Positions 34,899-46,520 of a stretch of 64,000 nucleotides of DNA are shown here, in pieces. Position numbers and translations under genes: made by a program. Position 1 is the stretch's first letter, and every line of letters begins with the position of its first letter. Under the pieces are notes generated by a model. That model saw only the letters and a list, made by a program, of their open reading frames with translations. It did no database searches and was not told where the DNA came from. Source of the DNA: Rhodotorula mucilaginosa. Taxonomy: Eukaryota > Basidiomycota > Microbotryomycetes > Sporidiobolales > Sporidiobolaceae. The stretch covers positions 682,001 to 746,000 of the forward strand of contig CP137866.1 in assembly GCA_034406715.1 (NCBI GenBank), written 5' to 3'.

Positions 34899-36756
34899 AT
34901 GCTGCTCGCACCTTCATTACTGTTGGCCCTGCTATACGCGAGTCAGGGGCTCTCGCTCCAGATCCCGCTGCAGCAGCATTCCCGGCCACTCGCCGCCTCT
35001 TCCCCCACCTCGCCGCCATCGGACCGCGCACAGCCTGACAGCAAACGACCTGCAGCCGATCCGGACCGCCTCCTGTCCCTCCGACACGCAGTCCACCTAC
35101 CCCTGCACGGCCGCCACTTGCCTCCGTCGAGGAGGGACTATGACTCGGTCGAGATTGCGTCGCTCGCCATAGCCGATCCGGACCTCTACCCGCTCTCGCA
35201 GAAGGTCAAGACCCGCCGGATACGGTCACAGAGACCGTCTTCGCAAGCCGCATTCCAGGCCGCGCGGAGACACGCATACCGGACGAAGTCGATCCAGGTC
35301 GGGAGAATACCGACGCGGCAGGAGCGCGACGACGCACGGCTCGCTCGATCCCTCGAGTGGGACGACTTTGAGATCGATGCGCCGGACGTGACGAGCGTCG
35401 AGACGTTGGCGGCGTTCGGCAAGATGACTAGCAACGCCTACTCGCTACCCGAAGAGGGAACCTGGTACGACGTCGGAGGGGGTTGGAACGCGGTGCGTCT
35501 TCTCCCTCTCGAACCGATGTTTGGGCTTCAGATCACTCACTCGACATTCTGCTCTTGTCAGACTGATTCGTTCGGTTGGCAAGAGGACGGACTGCGAGGG
35601 CACGTCTTTGCCGACGAGAAGAACGAAACCGTCGTCATCGCCATCAAGGGGACCAGCGCACTGCTCGTAGGCGGTGGAGGACGGACAGGTCGTAACGACA
35701 AGATCAACGTGAGCTTGTAACTGGTGCATGAGTATGCGGATCTGGGCTTGGGTACTGACGCCACCCTGGCTCCTGGCAGGACAACCTCTTCTTCTCCTGC
35801 TGCTGCGCTCGCGTGGACTGGTCCTGGTGGCCAGTCTGTGGGTGCTACGACGGGCCGCGTCAATGTCGGCAAGCCTGCGTGGAGGAAGCCGTCATCGAGA
35901 AGAGCGCGTACTACCCCGTGGCGACCGTACGTTCTTGAGGCCCCCTCTTCGCCTGCTCTTCAGAATCAGCTAACCTTTGTTGTGTCTCGCGACTTTGCAG
36001 GACTTGTACAACAATATCAGCGCGATCTACCCGCATGCTCAGATCTGGCTCGCGGGTCACTCGCTCGGCGGAGCCCTCGCGGCGATGCTCTCGCGGACCT
36101 ACGGCGTCCCGTCCATCTCGTTCGAAGCGCCAGGCGACCTTCTTCCTGCGCGGCGCTTGCACTTGCCGCTCCCGCCTCCTCGACCAGGCAACGGAACCTC
36201 CCGTCACGACCACGACACGCAGCGTTCGCTCGATGACGAACTCACGACGCACGTCTTTCACAACGCCGACCCGATCCCGATGGGAGTCTGCTCGACCTCT
36301 TCCATCTCGATGTGCGGTATCGCAGGGTTCGCCCTCGAGTCGAAGTGCCACGTCGGCAAGAAGATTGTCTACGACACGGTCGGCAAACTCGGGTGGAGCG
36401 TCGACGTCCGGACGCACTCGATTCGGGTGATCGTTGACAACTTGCTCAAGGAGGATTGGGGCAAGAAACCCGAGGAGACCGTTGTCGAGTCGGACGCGGC
36501 GCGAGAGAGTGGGTTTGGGTGGTGGCCCCGTCCAGGCAAGGGCAAGAATCCCGCTGAAGGTGGCGGCGGCGGCGGCAGCGACCAGGACGAGGATGACTCT
36601 GGCGATGGTGGCGATCAGCCCGACAGAGACGATGGCTCTGACGGGCACAAGGACGATCCGGAGGCGGACGACGGCCAACATGGAGGTCGCGGCGTCCCGC
36701 AGGCCGTCTTTGAAGACGAAGATTGCGTCGACTGCTCACAGTGGACTTACGTCTGA
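34899..36756 (+). CDS. ATG15: Atg15, vacuolar lipase that breaks down autophagic bodies
   Basis: Four exons (34899-35492, 35562-35708, 35780-35926, 36001-36756) give 547 residues. It starts MLLAPSLLLALLYASQGLSL, a hydrophobic N-terminal anchor as in other Atg15 proteins, which enter the ER and reach the vacuole by multivesicular bodies. The cysteine-rich signature DNLFFSCCCARVDW followed by VCGCY is typical of Atg15. The class 3 lipase serine lies in LAGHSLGGALAAML, with the aspartate candidate in HNADPIPMG and histidine in RTHSIRVIV. The C-terminal 90 residues are low complexity, rich in glycine and aspartate, ending ECVDCSQ-like cysteines (DCVDCSQWTYV). It hydrolyses phospholipids of autophagic body membranes. 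It is the third autophagy gene in the window, 25 kb from VPS15. Confidence 0.95.
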
Positions 36757-37028
36757 GACCTCACCGCCGACGAGCACTCACTCCGCCGTTCGACTCGAAG
36801 CCTAAGGGCGGTTCTTGTCGTCAAGTTGTCGTGTTCTTTCTGTGTGTATATTCGTCTCCACGTTGGTGTTTTCTTCCACCCTCATGTCTTAAATCAGCAT
36901 TCCCACGTGTAGCTCTTTCCGCGTTTCACTGTCGTTGTCTATGCAAACCTTCCGCCCGACTCTCTAGTGCACTGTGTACGACCTAAAGCAGCGGTAATTC
37001 CGCGTGCGCCGCGGCGGTGGCTTTCACG

Positions 37029-40000
37029 ATGAGCGATGAAAATGTTGCGTCTCGACTTGACTGCTCCGCTGCACCCTCCCGGTGCCTACGGGAGAGCATG
37101 GCGCAAGCGACGGGATCTGCTGCGCCCGAGACTGCGCTACAGAAGCTGGCAAAGCGCGCCTTTACCGTCTCGCTGTTGGCTCCCTCCGCCGCTGGATCTG
37201 CACCGCTGCACTCGCGACACCTCAAGCGCATCCACCTCGCTCCCGAGATCCTCAAGGCCGTCAAGATCTGCGCGGGAGATGCTCTCGTCCTCAGGAAGAT
37301 GCCGGCGCAGCAGAGCTCGGAGGCGATCGAGGACGAGATGAGGAAGCTGCAGCTGGGAGAGGTGAGTTTCGCTGGCTTCCCTTCTGTGGCGGAGCAGGGA
37401 CGATGCTGACGCCATTCGTCGGGACAGGGCACTAGTGAAGCAGGCGCGCAGCCGCCATCTCCGGCGCCCTTTGCCGTCGGCGTGGCCTGGCCAAATTTCA
37501 CCATGTCCGGCTCAAGTGCGTTTCTCCTGTTTCCACGCCTTTCCGACTCAAACTGACGCTAGAAACCCCGTTCAGCCGTTGCGGTGTCTCCTCTGCTTCT
37601 GGCGAATGCTGGTTTGAGCGTGGGCGACGTCGTGTCGGTCAGCACCATCGCAACCTCTGGGGTCGAACTGCTCGACGCAGAGAAGATCGCTCTCATCTAC
37701 GGCTCGAAAGGCAAAGCGGGCAAAGACAGCTTCTTCGAGGCGTATGTGAAGGAGGTCCTCGGTGAGTACCTCGTTGCGGAGCGGAGAGCTAAGTGGGAAT
37801 TCCACCTCACACTCATCTCCACGCAGTCGACATCAAGTATGTCGCCATCAATCATTTCATCGAAGTCACGTACAACGGCGTGATCAGGCGTCTACTTGTC
37901 GCTTCCGCCAAGGGCTCCCCGGTGGTACAATTCGATGGAACCGCTCCTTCTCCGTCCGGCACGTCGACGGGCCAGGCGTTCGTCGTCTCTCGATCCACCA
38001 ACGTCACCTTCCGTGCACCGGGCGCCATTTCCACCCCATCCTCCAAGGCCCGTGCGGCGTCGAGTAACGCCAACGGATCCGGAACCGACCGCAACGAGGC
38101 AAATGGAGATTTGCCCGGTTACGAACAGATCGGCGGGCTCGAAACGCAGATAGAGCAGATTCGGGAACTGGTCGAATGGCCTCTGACCCGACCAGAGCTG
38201 TTCAGTCATTTCGGTGCGCCAGCGAGTGTCTCGCAGCTGTAAACGAGGAGACCCAGCTGACTCGAGAGGCTTTGTCGCGCAGGTCTTCGACCACCTCGCG
38301 GCATTTTGCTCTACGGACCTCCCGGCACCGGCAAGACGCTCCTCGCCTTTTCGATAGCGCGCTCCACCGGCTCGACTCTGCTCACGATCAACGGCCCTTC
38401 CCTCTCGTCCGCTTACCACGGCGAGACGGAAGCGAAACTTCGAGAGGTCTTTGCCGAAGCGCGGCAAAAGAGTCCCGCCATCATCGTGATCGACGAGGTG
38501 GACGCGTTGGCTCCGAATCGAGAAGAAGGTGGCGAGGTCGAGCGGCGAGTCGTGGCGACGCTGTTGACTCTGATGGACGGACTCGAGGACAAAGGCGAGC
38601 CGAAAAGGGGGAACGGAGACGAGGAGGACGACACGGACGAGGCGCAGGAGCCGACAGAACCGCCACGAGTTGTCGTGATCGCTGCTACGAATCGTCCGAA
38701 CGCGATTGACCCGGCCTTGCGACGACCAGGCCGATTCGATAAAGAGCTGGAGATTGGCGTCCCGGACGCGGCGGCGCGACTCTCGATCCTGCGCGTCTTG
38801 CTGCGGAGAACACCGCATGGCATTTCGGAGGACGTCCTCCAAGGTGTCGCGGCTCGGACGCACGGCTTTGTCGGCGCAGACCTGGCGTCGCTCATTCACT
38901 CGGCCGGTCTCTCGGCCATCAAGCGGTCGTACTCGCAACTCGCTGCAGCAAATCCTGCCGCGTCTTCTGCGGCTCTGTCGTCTATGCGACTCGAGTCGTC
39001 GGACCTCGAAACGGCGCTTCTGTCCACCCGGCCGTCTGCGATGCGCGAAGTCTTCCTCGAGACGCCCAAAGTCTACTTCAACGACATCGGCGGTCAGGAG
39101 CACGTCAAAGCCAAGCTCAAAGAGAGTGTCGAGTGGCCTCTCATGCATCCCGATACCTTCAAACGACTCGGCGTCCGGCCTCCTCGCGGAGTTCTCCTGT
39201 ACGGTCCGCCGGGTTGCAGCAAGACGCTCATCGCGAAAGCGCTCGCGACCGAGGGCGGCCTCAACTTTATCGCCGTCAAGGGACCCGAAGTCTTTAACAA
39301 ATACGTCGGCGAATCTGAACGCGCGATCCGGGAGGTGTTCCGAAAAGCCCGCGCGGCAGCCCCGTCGATCGTCTTTCTCGTAAGTGGAGAATCTGCGTCC
39401 CGCTTTTTTTTTCTTCTACGTTCCACTCATATCTGCCCTCGCTCTGTAGGACGAGGTCGACGCCTTGGCACCCGCTCGTGGATCGGACGAGAGCAGCGGA
39501 CCGACCGGTGACCGCGTGCTGATGAGTCTCTTGACCGAAATGGACGGCATCGAAGAGCTCAACGGCGTCATCGTTCTGGCTGCCACGAATCGACCCGATG
39601 TCATTGTGAGTGGAAGTCCTCCAAGCTCTAGCTCAGCAGGATCATTGACTAGATCTCCGTTTGAAACCAGGATCCGGCATTGATGCGGCCAGGTCGGCTC
39701 GACCGCATCTTGTACGTCTCGCCACCCGACTTTGAGGCGCGCAAGCACATCTTCCGGATCACGTTCGCCAAGATGGCTGTCAACGAGGATGTGAACGTGG
39801 ACGAGCTGGCGGAGCTTGTGAGTATCGTCTCTTTAGCAGGATCGCACTCGCCTACACCTCTACTTTATTCCGAGGAGCTGACGAGAGTCGCTTCTCTTCC
39901 TGCCAGACTGACGGGTGCTCGGGCGCCGAGTGCGCGTCCGTTTGCCAAGACGCCGCTCTCGAGGCGATGAATGAGGACATGAATGCTCCAAACGTAAGCT

Positions 40001-40185
40001 CTTGCCTTCGGAACTGTCTGACTTGCTGCAAAGCTCGGCACATTCCTGACTCCTGCACCATCCTTTCGCAGGTCCGGCGAAAGCACTTCGTTACGGCGGC
40101 AAAGAGCGTTCGGCGGCGAATCACGCCCGAGGTCATCCAAGAGTACGAAGAATGGCGAGATCGCAGCGGGGTCAGGAGTGCCTAG
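37029..40185 (+). CDS. AFG2: Afg2/Drg1 AAA ATPase (ribosome biogenesis)
   Basis: Nine exons (37029-37361, 37428-37515, 37576-37761, 37827-38213, 38283-39379, 39450-39605, 39671-39817, 39907-39993, 40072-40185) give 864 residues. Two AAA modules follow an N-domain. D1 has Walker [15 protein letters not shown], Walker [13 protein letters not shown] and arginine-finger region [14 protein letters not shown]2 has [18 protein letters not shown], where the Walker A glycine before K is serine (GCSKT), then [11 protein letters not shown] and [14 protein letters not shown]. The GCSKT Walker A is characteristic of Afg2/SPATA5 rather than Cdc48. Afg2 releases shuttling factors such as Rlp24 from pre-60S particles in the cytoplasm. 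The D2 module is cut by an intron just before DEVD. Confidence 0.94.
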
Positions 40186-40284
40186 AGATACACATCATAG
40201 ACTCGCTACGGGCACTGTGAGTGTGCTTCTCTCTGCATATCATTACAAGCAAAACAAAGGCCGTCTCGCCCGCGAGACGTCCGT

Positions 40285-41996
40285 CTAGTCATCAAAATCC
40301 TCGCCCTCGCTTGCCTGCTCCTCGTCCGTGAGCTCGTCTTCGGGGTCGATCGTGTATCTTTGCCAGTGAGGGCGTTTACGCCATGTCCATCCGTCGCTTG
40401 CCGCCGGCAGAGCTACCGGGAGCAAAAGAGCTGCCCAGTGACTGCGAGGGGTCGCAGTGGTCAGCGTCGTCTGCGAACCCTTGTTGCGTGGCTCTGCTTG
40501 CATGAGGGTCAAGAAATGACCCACTATTTGCCATCGCGCGCTCCGCCAACGTTGAAGAACTCGCCCAAATTATCCCGCCAGCCGAGGTCATACGGGTTGA
40601 GGTATTTCCGTCCGCGCGATTCCGCCACTTTACGATACCAGCCTGCGTGGGTTTCGAGCTTCAGCTCATTCGGTCTCGCGGGAGAGACTCTCAAAATTAC
40701 ATGCGAAGTACGCGACCAAGGACGTACTGTTGTCGCTTGCTTCGACGTTGGTTTGGGCTCGGACGACAAGGAGAAGCTGTCAAAGAGTGCTTTCACATCA
40801 GTCTGGCAGGCTGCCACGCTGGAGAAAGCCTTCAAGCTCACCTGACTGAGTGTCATGACTGTGACTGCTAGACCCATGATGGAGGCCAGCACCTCCACCA
40901 GCAGCATGATCAGCCGGGGCGTCCGGTAATTCCACTGTGGATGCAGATCAGGACTCGTGCTGGAATGGCACATATTAATCAAGATCACTTACCGGATCGT
41001 CGCTGTACTTTGCAGTGAGCGCTTTCCACGCAGGATCGAAACCCCACCAGGCGGCGAAAAGGCATGCGATCGAGAAGTAGACGAGGAAGAGGACAAAGGA
41101 GCGCTCGTTGTGTAATCCGACGCAACCCTTGATCCACGGACAGCTGTCGGACATGTCGCGTCAGCTGAATTCGGTGTGTATGTGATTTCGGAAGAATCTG
41201 TTCGGAACGCACTGGTGATCAAACTTGAGCACGCAAGTTTGGCAAACGGAACAGTGATGCGTCCGTTCTGGTTTCGGTGACCTGCTTCCGGTCGGTAGCG
41301 GCGGGCACTTCTTGCACGTGCGTGCGTAACGTTCACTCCTCGCGCTGTCACCCGGTCGTCGGTTTCGTGACGATGCCGCCGGTGGCGAGTCGTGCGATTC
41401 CGACGCTAGTCTTCCCTTTGCCTCGTACGTGGAGAGGTCCGCATCGGCTGTCGAGATTCTCGAATGGCCTCCGTCGTTTTTCGGAGCGACTAGAGACAGG
41501 AAGAGCTGGCCGACCACTGGAAGCTGCTTGTAGGTTGCGACCGCAGAGGGGCCGACCGGATTGCCCGGCGGTGTCGCAATGGCGAGATAGTACTGTCGCC
41601 GGGTCCCTCTCACGGGTCAGTTTCCGGAGAAAGCAGCAGTAAAAGTAGCAAGGGATACTGACATGAAAGGAGAACATGAGCACCACGTAGCAGGACCAGG
41701 CCGTTCCGAGAGCAGTCGACCACCATGGCACATCATCGCGTAGGAAGCGCTCGGGGTAGACCGCCTGCCCGCGGCGCAGTCAGTGAGCCATCCGGCGCAA
41801 TCGGCAGGTCTTGCAGGCTTACCTCGAAGTAGGCAAAGGCGCTCAGGCCGATGAGGACGATCGCGGTCGCGACAAAGACGGGTCCGAGAGCCTGCGTAGC
41901 GCGGTCGAGGCGGCGCGAGATGACTCGTTCGAAGCGCAGGAAGCCTCGATTGACGCATCGTCCGGCGGTCGACACCAGGCCCGCGCACGAGAGCAT
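40285..41996 (-). CDS. DHHC-type protein S-palmitoyltransferase
   Basis: Six exons (41996-41823, 41764-41663, 41592-41213, 41143-40993, 40934-40525, 40441-40285) give 457 residues. The cysteine-rich domain reads PERTHHCSVCQTCVLKFDH and, across an intron that splits a histidine codon, HCPWIKGCVGLHNERSF, so the catalytic DHHC is intact after splicing even though the unspliced reading shows DHQC. Four hydrophobic spans are visible: VFVATAIVLIGLSAFAYF, ALGTAWSCYVVLMFSF, FVLFLVYFSIACLFAAWW and LIMLLVEVLASIMGLAVTV. A conserved NPYDLGWRDN (the TTxE/NPxDxG-type motif) and an acidic tail (EEQASEGEDFDD) follow. The enzyme attaches palmitate to cysteines of proteins at endomembranes; its closest fungal subtype (Pfa3/Pfa4-like) cannot be fixed by eye. 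Confidence 0.92.
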
Positions 41997-42193
41997 CGGT
42001 TCCACTCGGAGGAAGTCAGGCGTCGTTTTGTGAGCGCGCACGTGAATCAGCGACGTGCGGCGACTTTCTCAGCTCGCTTTCAAGGCTTCGTTAGCATGTC
42101 TTTTGGCAGAGGCTTCAATTCAACCCGTGCTTGCGTCCGAAAAACGGGGAGGGCCGTTGCGGCAAAAGGTTTCCCGCCCGGCGGGAAATCGGC

Positions 42194-42200
42194 AAAAAAA
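42194..42200 (-). terminator. RNA polymerase III terminator of tRNA-Val copy 1
   Basis: Seven T residues on the minus strand start three bases after the 3' end of the tRNA gene, the standard Pol III stop. Confidence 0.85.
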
Positions 42201-42202
42201 GA

Positions 42203-42285
42203 TGATCGCACCCAGGTTTGAACTGAGGACCTTATCCGAACACCAAGTGTTAAGGATACGTGATGACCAACTACACCATGCAACC
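42203..42285 (-). tRNA. tRNA-Val (AAC), intron-containing, copy 1
   Basis: The minus strand folds into a full cloverleaf of 83 bases, 74 without the intron. The acceptor stem pairs GGTTGCA with TGCGATC (with G-T pairs), the D-arm is GTGTAGTTGGTCATCAC, the anticodon stem TATCC/GGATA encloses TTAACA with anticodon AAC, and the T-arm is CTCAG-TTCAAAC-CTGGG. A 9-base intron (CTTGGTGTT) follows position 37, the normal place. The internal B box is AGTTCAAACCT. It decodes valine GTT/GTC codons. Confidence 0.93.
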
Positions 42286-42562
42286 GCTTGGAAGGCAGTG
42301 CCGGTTTTGCCAAATATGTACAAACACAAGCGTGACTGCATCTTCACACCGCGCAACTTCCAGCTACGCGCATTCACAGTAACCGCAGGCCGCACAAAGT
42401 CTCGCCTATACGAGATCACAAGCTCGAGAGAGAGTCTCGCGGTCCTCAAGCTCGAAAAGGGAGCTACGGTGGTTGTCCACAAGCCTGCTCACGAAACCGG
42501 CGCTCTCACTTTTTGTTCTCTCAGATGCATCTCATCCACGGCCGGCGGCCACAACCATATTT

Positions 42563-42679
42563 CAAGGGTCGGACCGAGCCTCAGCCGAGGGTCCGCCCGA
42601 CCCTTGCCCAAGTCTTGTCCAACGTCTGGCCCACCAAAGCAAGGCTTGACGCCACCTCTCGGGCGAGGGTCGGGCGAAC
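42563..42679. repeat. GC-rich imperfect hairpin repeat
   Basis: CAAGGGTCGG at 42563-42572 is the exact reverse complement of CCGACCCTTG at 42597-42606. The second arm also pairs imperfectly (about 18 of 22 bases, 42591-42612) with 42658-42679. Nested inverted repeats like this can mark a small non-autonomous element or a stable RNA hairpin; no target-site duplication was found. Confidence 0.5.
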
Positions 42680-43868
42680 AAGGCTTGCGCAAGGCTTATA
42701 CGTGAAATTTTTTAGCGGTGGATAGGGTGCTCGTACTACGGTGCTTGGACCTCATAAAGACGCGGGACCGATGTGAGAGGGTGGAGAAATGACTTGCAGC
42801 CTTGTGACTACGCTTGACTACGCTGTAGACACGCTAGAACCCGACGCAAGAGATCCAGCCCGCGCGGTTGACCGTCGCAGGCTGCCGCTGCCGTCCGTTC
42901 CACCGCTATGGCGTAACCGTGCGTGAGTCTGCGGACATTGCTACCGGGCAGAGAAGGGTGAGCGCGCAGTGAACGCAAGGGAAGGGAAAAGAAACGTACG
43001 GAGAGCCCGGAGGCAAAGCCATCTTGAACGAATGCGGTGCGCGCAAAGCGCCGGGCTCGGACATCGACGGGCGGAAAAAGCAAGCAGGCAAGCAGGCGAA
43101 GGATGTGCGCCGGTATCTAGAAGCCGAGCATATAGCAGTGGAGAGGCCAGGGCCAAAGCAGTGTCCTGGCGAAGCATCGAGCAAGGCGGGAGAAGCACGA
43201 GCGGCACAGAGGGAGTGGATGCGCCGATCTCAAGTCGATAAGCTGCGCGTTGGAACCCGCATCGTCAGCAACATCGAATTTGAACAGGCGTCTTGAGGCG
43301 TCTCCCGCGATGAGAGTTGTCTCGTCTTGCGTGGCGGAGCGAGCAGCATCAGCATCCGCCACCCCGTCGCGCTCCTCTCAGCGCACTGCCCACGTCGGCA
43401 TTCCTATCCCCCTCGTTCGGCGTCCTCCAAAGCGATGCGCGGGCGGGGAACGAGCGATAAAGCGGCGAGGGGAGAGGGCGTGGCGTGATGATGAGAAAAT
43501 GGGGTGGTGCTCGTCTCGGCAAGAACGGGCGGGGGAGGGAAGCGCAAGCTCACCGAAGCTCAACGTGCAGCTCTCGCCTTGAACTCTTCGCCTGCGTAGC
43601 GGCCGATATGCGGTTCAGGGTTGGAAGTAGAGCGAGGCAAGAGAGAAAGGAGCGTGCGTCGCCAAGTCGGCGCGGTGGCGACAGCGCTTCAGTGTGAACT
43701 CGACTTGTGACGTTTCGCCGCGGCCGCGTGCCCCCTTCCTCGAGTTGTTCCTCGAGAGAGCCCTGGTTCCGGACTACATAGCGGGGCCGAAACAGTAGAC
43801 TGCCGGTATGAACCAAGGTTTCTATATCTCTATAAGTAACCGTAGCCCGAGGTCCTGCAAGGGTTGCC

Positions 43869-43904
43869 CAAGGCTCGAAAGCTCCGACGCTCGGGCGAGC
43901 CTTG
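43869..43904. repeat. GC-rich hairpin with 9-bp arms
   Basis: CAAGGCTCG at 43869-43877 is the exact reverse complement of CGAGCCTTG at 43896-43904. The flanking 200 bases repeat related CAAG/CTTG words. It resembles the hairpin at 42563-42679 in word content, which suggests a shared origin, but the two are not alignable by eye over long stretches. Confidence 0.45.
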
Positions 43905-44193
43905 CAGCTCAAGCCTCCCTCGAGACTTGGGCGCTGCAAGCGTTGTTCAGTCCTTGTAGACCAACTCTTGCCCCAAGCGTCGCCCGTCACCCTCACGCAA
44001 GTCTCGCAGCAACTCTCTGGAGACACTTGGGCCCCCAACTCTTTCGCAACCCTCGGAATCCGTCGGCCGTGTCCGTTCAAAATCGAAGGGACGTCCATAG
44101 TATTGACAACAAACGAAGGAGGGAGAGCGCGTCTATAGAAGTCGATTAAGGTAGGAAGAACGAGAGAGGGGAGGAAGATGAGGATTCCGAGTT

Positions 44194-46520
44194 CTACGCA
44201 GCGTCGGCAAAGCGAGAGCGAGCGCGCAGGCGCGGGCCCATCTTCATGACGGCCTATAGGAGAAACTGAGCGTCAGTTCAAGAAGCAGAATGCAGAAGAC
44301 GAGAGGGGAGCGAGAAACTCACGTAGAGCACGGGAACCAGGAGCGCCGACAAGCCGGCGAGCAAAGTGCATCCAGGCCCGAGACCGAGCGCTCGGAAGTA
44401 CTTGTCGCCAAAGAGCGGGAACAGCGACGCCATGACCGACCGGAACAAGTCGTTGCCGGCGAGGATCGAAGCCGCGTACATCGGGTAGCTCTGGGAGCAG
44501 TACATGAGGCAACTTTGGAAGAGGAGAAAGACCTGCAACATTGCCCGTTTGGTCAGCGACTCGCTTGCTGACTCGCGTAAGGGCCAGAGAGAGGATACGC
44601 ACAGGTGGGAGATATAGACCGGCGCCGACGACAGGGCCCATCCAGTGTGTTCGGCCGGCAGTCCATCCGAAGATGAGCAGCGAGACAGGAACGAGCGGAC
44701 CCGCCATGACGCCGAGCTCGAGACGGATCTCGGGAGGTGTGTCCGGGTTCTTGGCGAGGCGAGGCTGCACATGCCAGCGCTGGTACAGGACGTAGAATGT
44801 GAACTGCAAACGAGAAGGCCAACACAGCAGTGAGTTTTTGTCGTCGCCTTTTCGCTAAGCAGACTAAAGGCGCAGCACTTACAGTGACGCTGGCCGAGAC
44901 GACAAAGGCGAGAAACGGAAGACCGCTGATCCCGAGACTGAAGCCGTACTCCTCACCGAAGCAGATCGGCAAGGCCTCGAACCCTGTCGGTGCGAGAGCA
45001 AGTGATCCGTTAGACTTGGCTAGGCAGGAAACTCTCGGACGTAGCGGCTTACAGAGGTAGAAGATGGAGTAGACCAGTCCGATGTAGATGTGGCACACTG
45101 CGAGGGACGGCTCGATGGCCAGGCGGAAAGCGCGTTGGGTGGTGACTTTGAGGTTTTGTGCAAGCGTCTCGCCCTCGACGGCGGCGACTTCCGCCGGGGC
45201 CTTGAGCAGCTCGTTGCCCGTGAGCTTGCGAAGACGCTCAGCACGGCGGACGAGGATCGTCGACTCGAGGGTTTCGGGCAGGAGGAAGAAGAGGACGATG
45301 AAGGTCGCGCCGGAGAGCCACAGCAGCTCGAGGAAGGGCCAGCGCCAGTTCTTGGCCTCGGCCGCAAACGAACCGACGACGGGGGCAAGAGTCGGAGCAG
45401 AGACGGCACCGATGGCTGAGGAGGGCAGGAGGGAGTCAGCACAAGTCGACAAGCGGCAGGAAGAGGAGAGGAGAAACTCGACGCACCCCATGCGCCGATC
45501 GCTACGGCAAGATGCTCCGGGGGGAAGATGTCGCCCATGCTGGCTCCGCCGGTCGCAAGAGCCGGTCCACCGACGAAGCCGCTGAAGAAGCGGAAGATCA
45601 AGACGGTCGCCATGTTCTTGGCGAGGATCTCGGGGATCTGGAAAATGACGAAGAGTGCGAGGCCGATGATGTAGACCGGGTTACGCCCGATTTTCGGGAG
45701 CTCTTGAATAGGCGAGAGGATCACTGCGAGTAAAGGTGATGCATGTGCCAGTCAGCGCTTGCTTTGAATTTTCGTCCGCTACCTGCGCGGCCCGAGCGTT
45801 CGTGTCTCCCGGAGGCAGAAGACGACGATACTTACTCGGAGAGATGCCATACGCCGCCACGAAGAGGGTGAGCCCGGAGATTGCGCCGACTTGCGAGATC
45901 TTGAACTCGGACATCAGGCCTGGGACGGAAGGGGTGTAGATTGCCGACCCAAAGTCTGGGGCGCGCGCCGTGGTCAGCCTCGACTCGTAGAAACTCTGCC
46001 CCGGTGAAGTACTCACAGACGCCGAAGGTGAGGATGGCAATCAGAGCGGCGATAAAGATGCGCTTGCGGCTCGTCCAGTTCCTGCGTGCTCGAAGGCGGG
46101 TCAGCAGCGGTCGGTCGGCGCGAAGAGACGGAGCACTTACAATGGTCGGTCGGGGTCGTTCTCTTCAAACTCGACGAGCCAAGGGTAAGGTGCTTCGCCC
46201 TCTTTGACCGGTTCCGGCACCGCGGCGAGGGCCTTCTCAGCGTCCAGACGGTGTTCGGGGTGGATATCAAAGGCCTCCTTGTTTGCGTCGGCGATCTCTG
46301 TGCAGATACCCGGGTCGTTGACGAGCGTAGGCGCTCCACTGGTCACGACCGTGGGAGATTCCGACGTCGTTCGCGGAAACTTGGGGCTCGAATCGTTCTT
46401 CAGGTAGCGGGACGGCACGACATAGTCGGGTCGCTGGTCTGCGTACGGGAAGTAGCGACCCTTTGAAAGGTAGTTGACGATTTGACCAAAGGTCGAGTCG
46501 CGCACAATGTCGGCGACCAT
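44194..46520 (-). CDS. Major facilitator superfamily transporter, DHA1 (drug:H+ antiporter) type
   Basis: Nine exons (46520-46141, 46081-46017, 45955-45836, 45723-45487, 45415-45053, 44983-44883, 44803-44603, 44532-44323, 44253-44194) give 578 residues. The N-terminus reads MVADIVRDSTFGQIVNYLS, then a cytosolic region with GRYFPYADQRPDYVVP, as in many fungal DHA1 proteins. Twelve spans are expected; visible parts include FIAALIAILTFGV, AIYTPSVPGLMSEF, LALFVIFQIPEILA, FSGFVGGPALATGGASMGDI and RWPFLELLWLSGATFIVLFF. The loop 2-3 reads SPIQELPKIGRNPVYIIGL, a GRNPVYI form of the MFS signature. The C-terminus is basic. Likely an efflux pump for small toxic or polyamine-like compounds; substrate unknown. 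A 56-bp piece of exon 8 is copied at 53446-53501. Confidence 0.9.

Larger units (their letters stand above)
42286..44193. other. Gene-poor region between tRNA-Val copy 1 and the MFS gene
   Basis: About 1.9 kb with no confident gene. It holds GC-rich imperfect hairpins built on CAAGG/CCTTG motifs (listed separately). A minus-strand frame at 43117-43362, starting MADADAARSATQDETT, has fair codon use and might be an exon, but I could not join it to others convincingly. Confidence 0.45.

Noticed and set aside
43117-43362. A minus-strand frame starting MADADAARSATQDETT with fair codon use, possibly the first exon of a small gene ending near 42808.
   Set aside because: No chain of splice sites joined it to downstream frames without changing the frame arbitrarily, and no domain was recognised.
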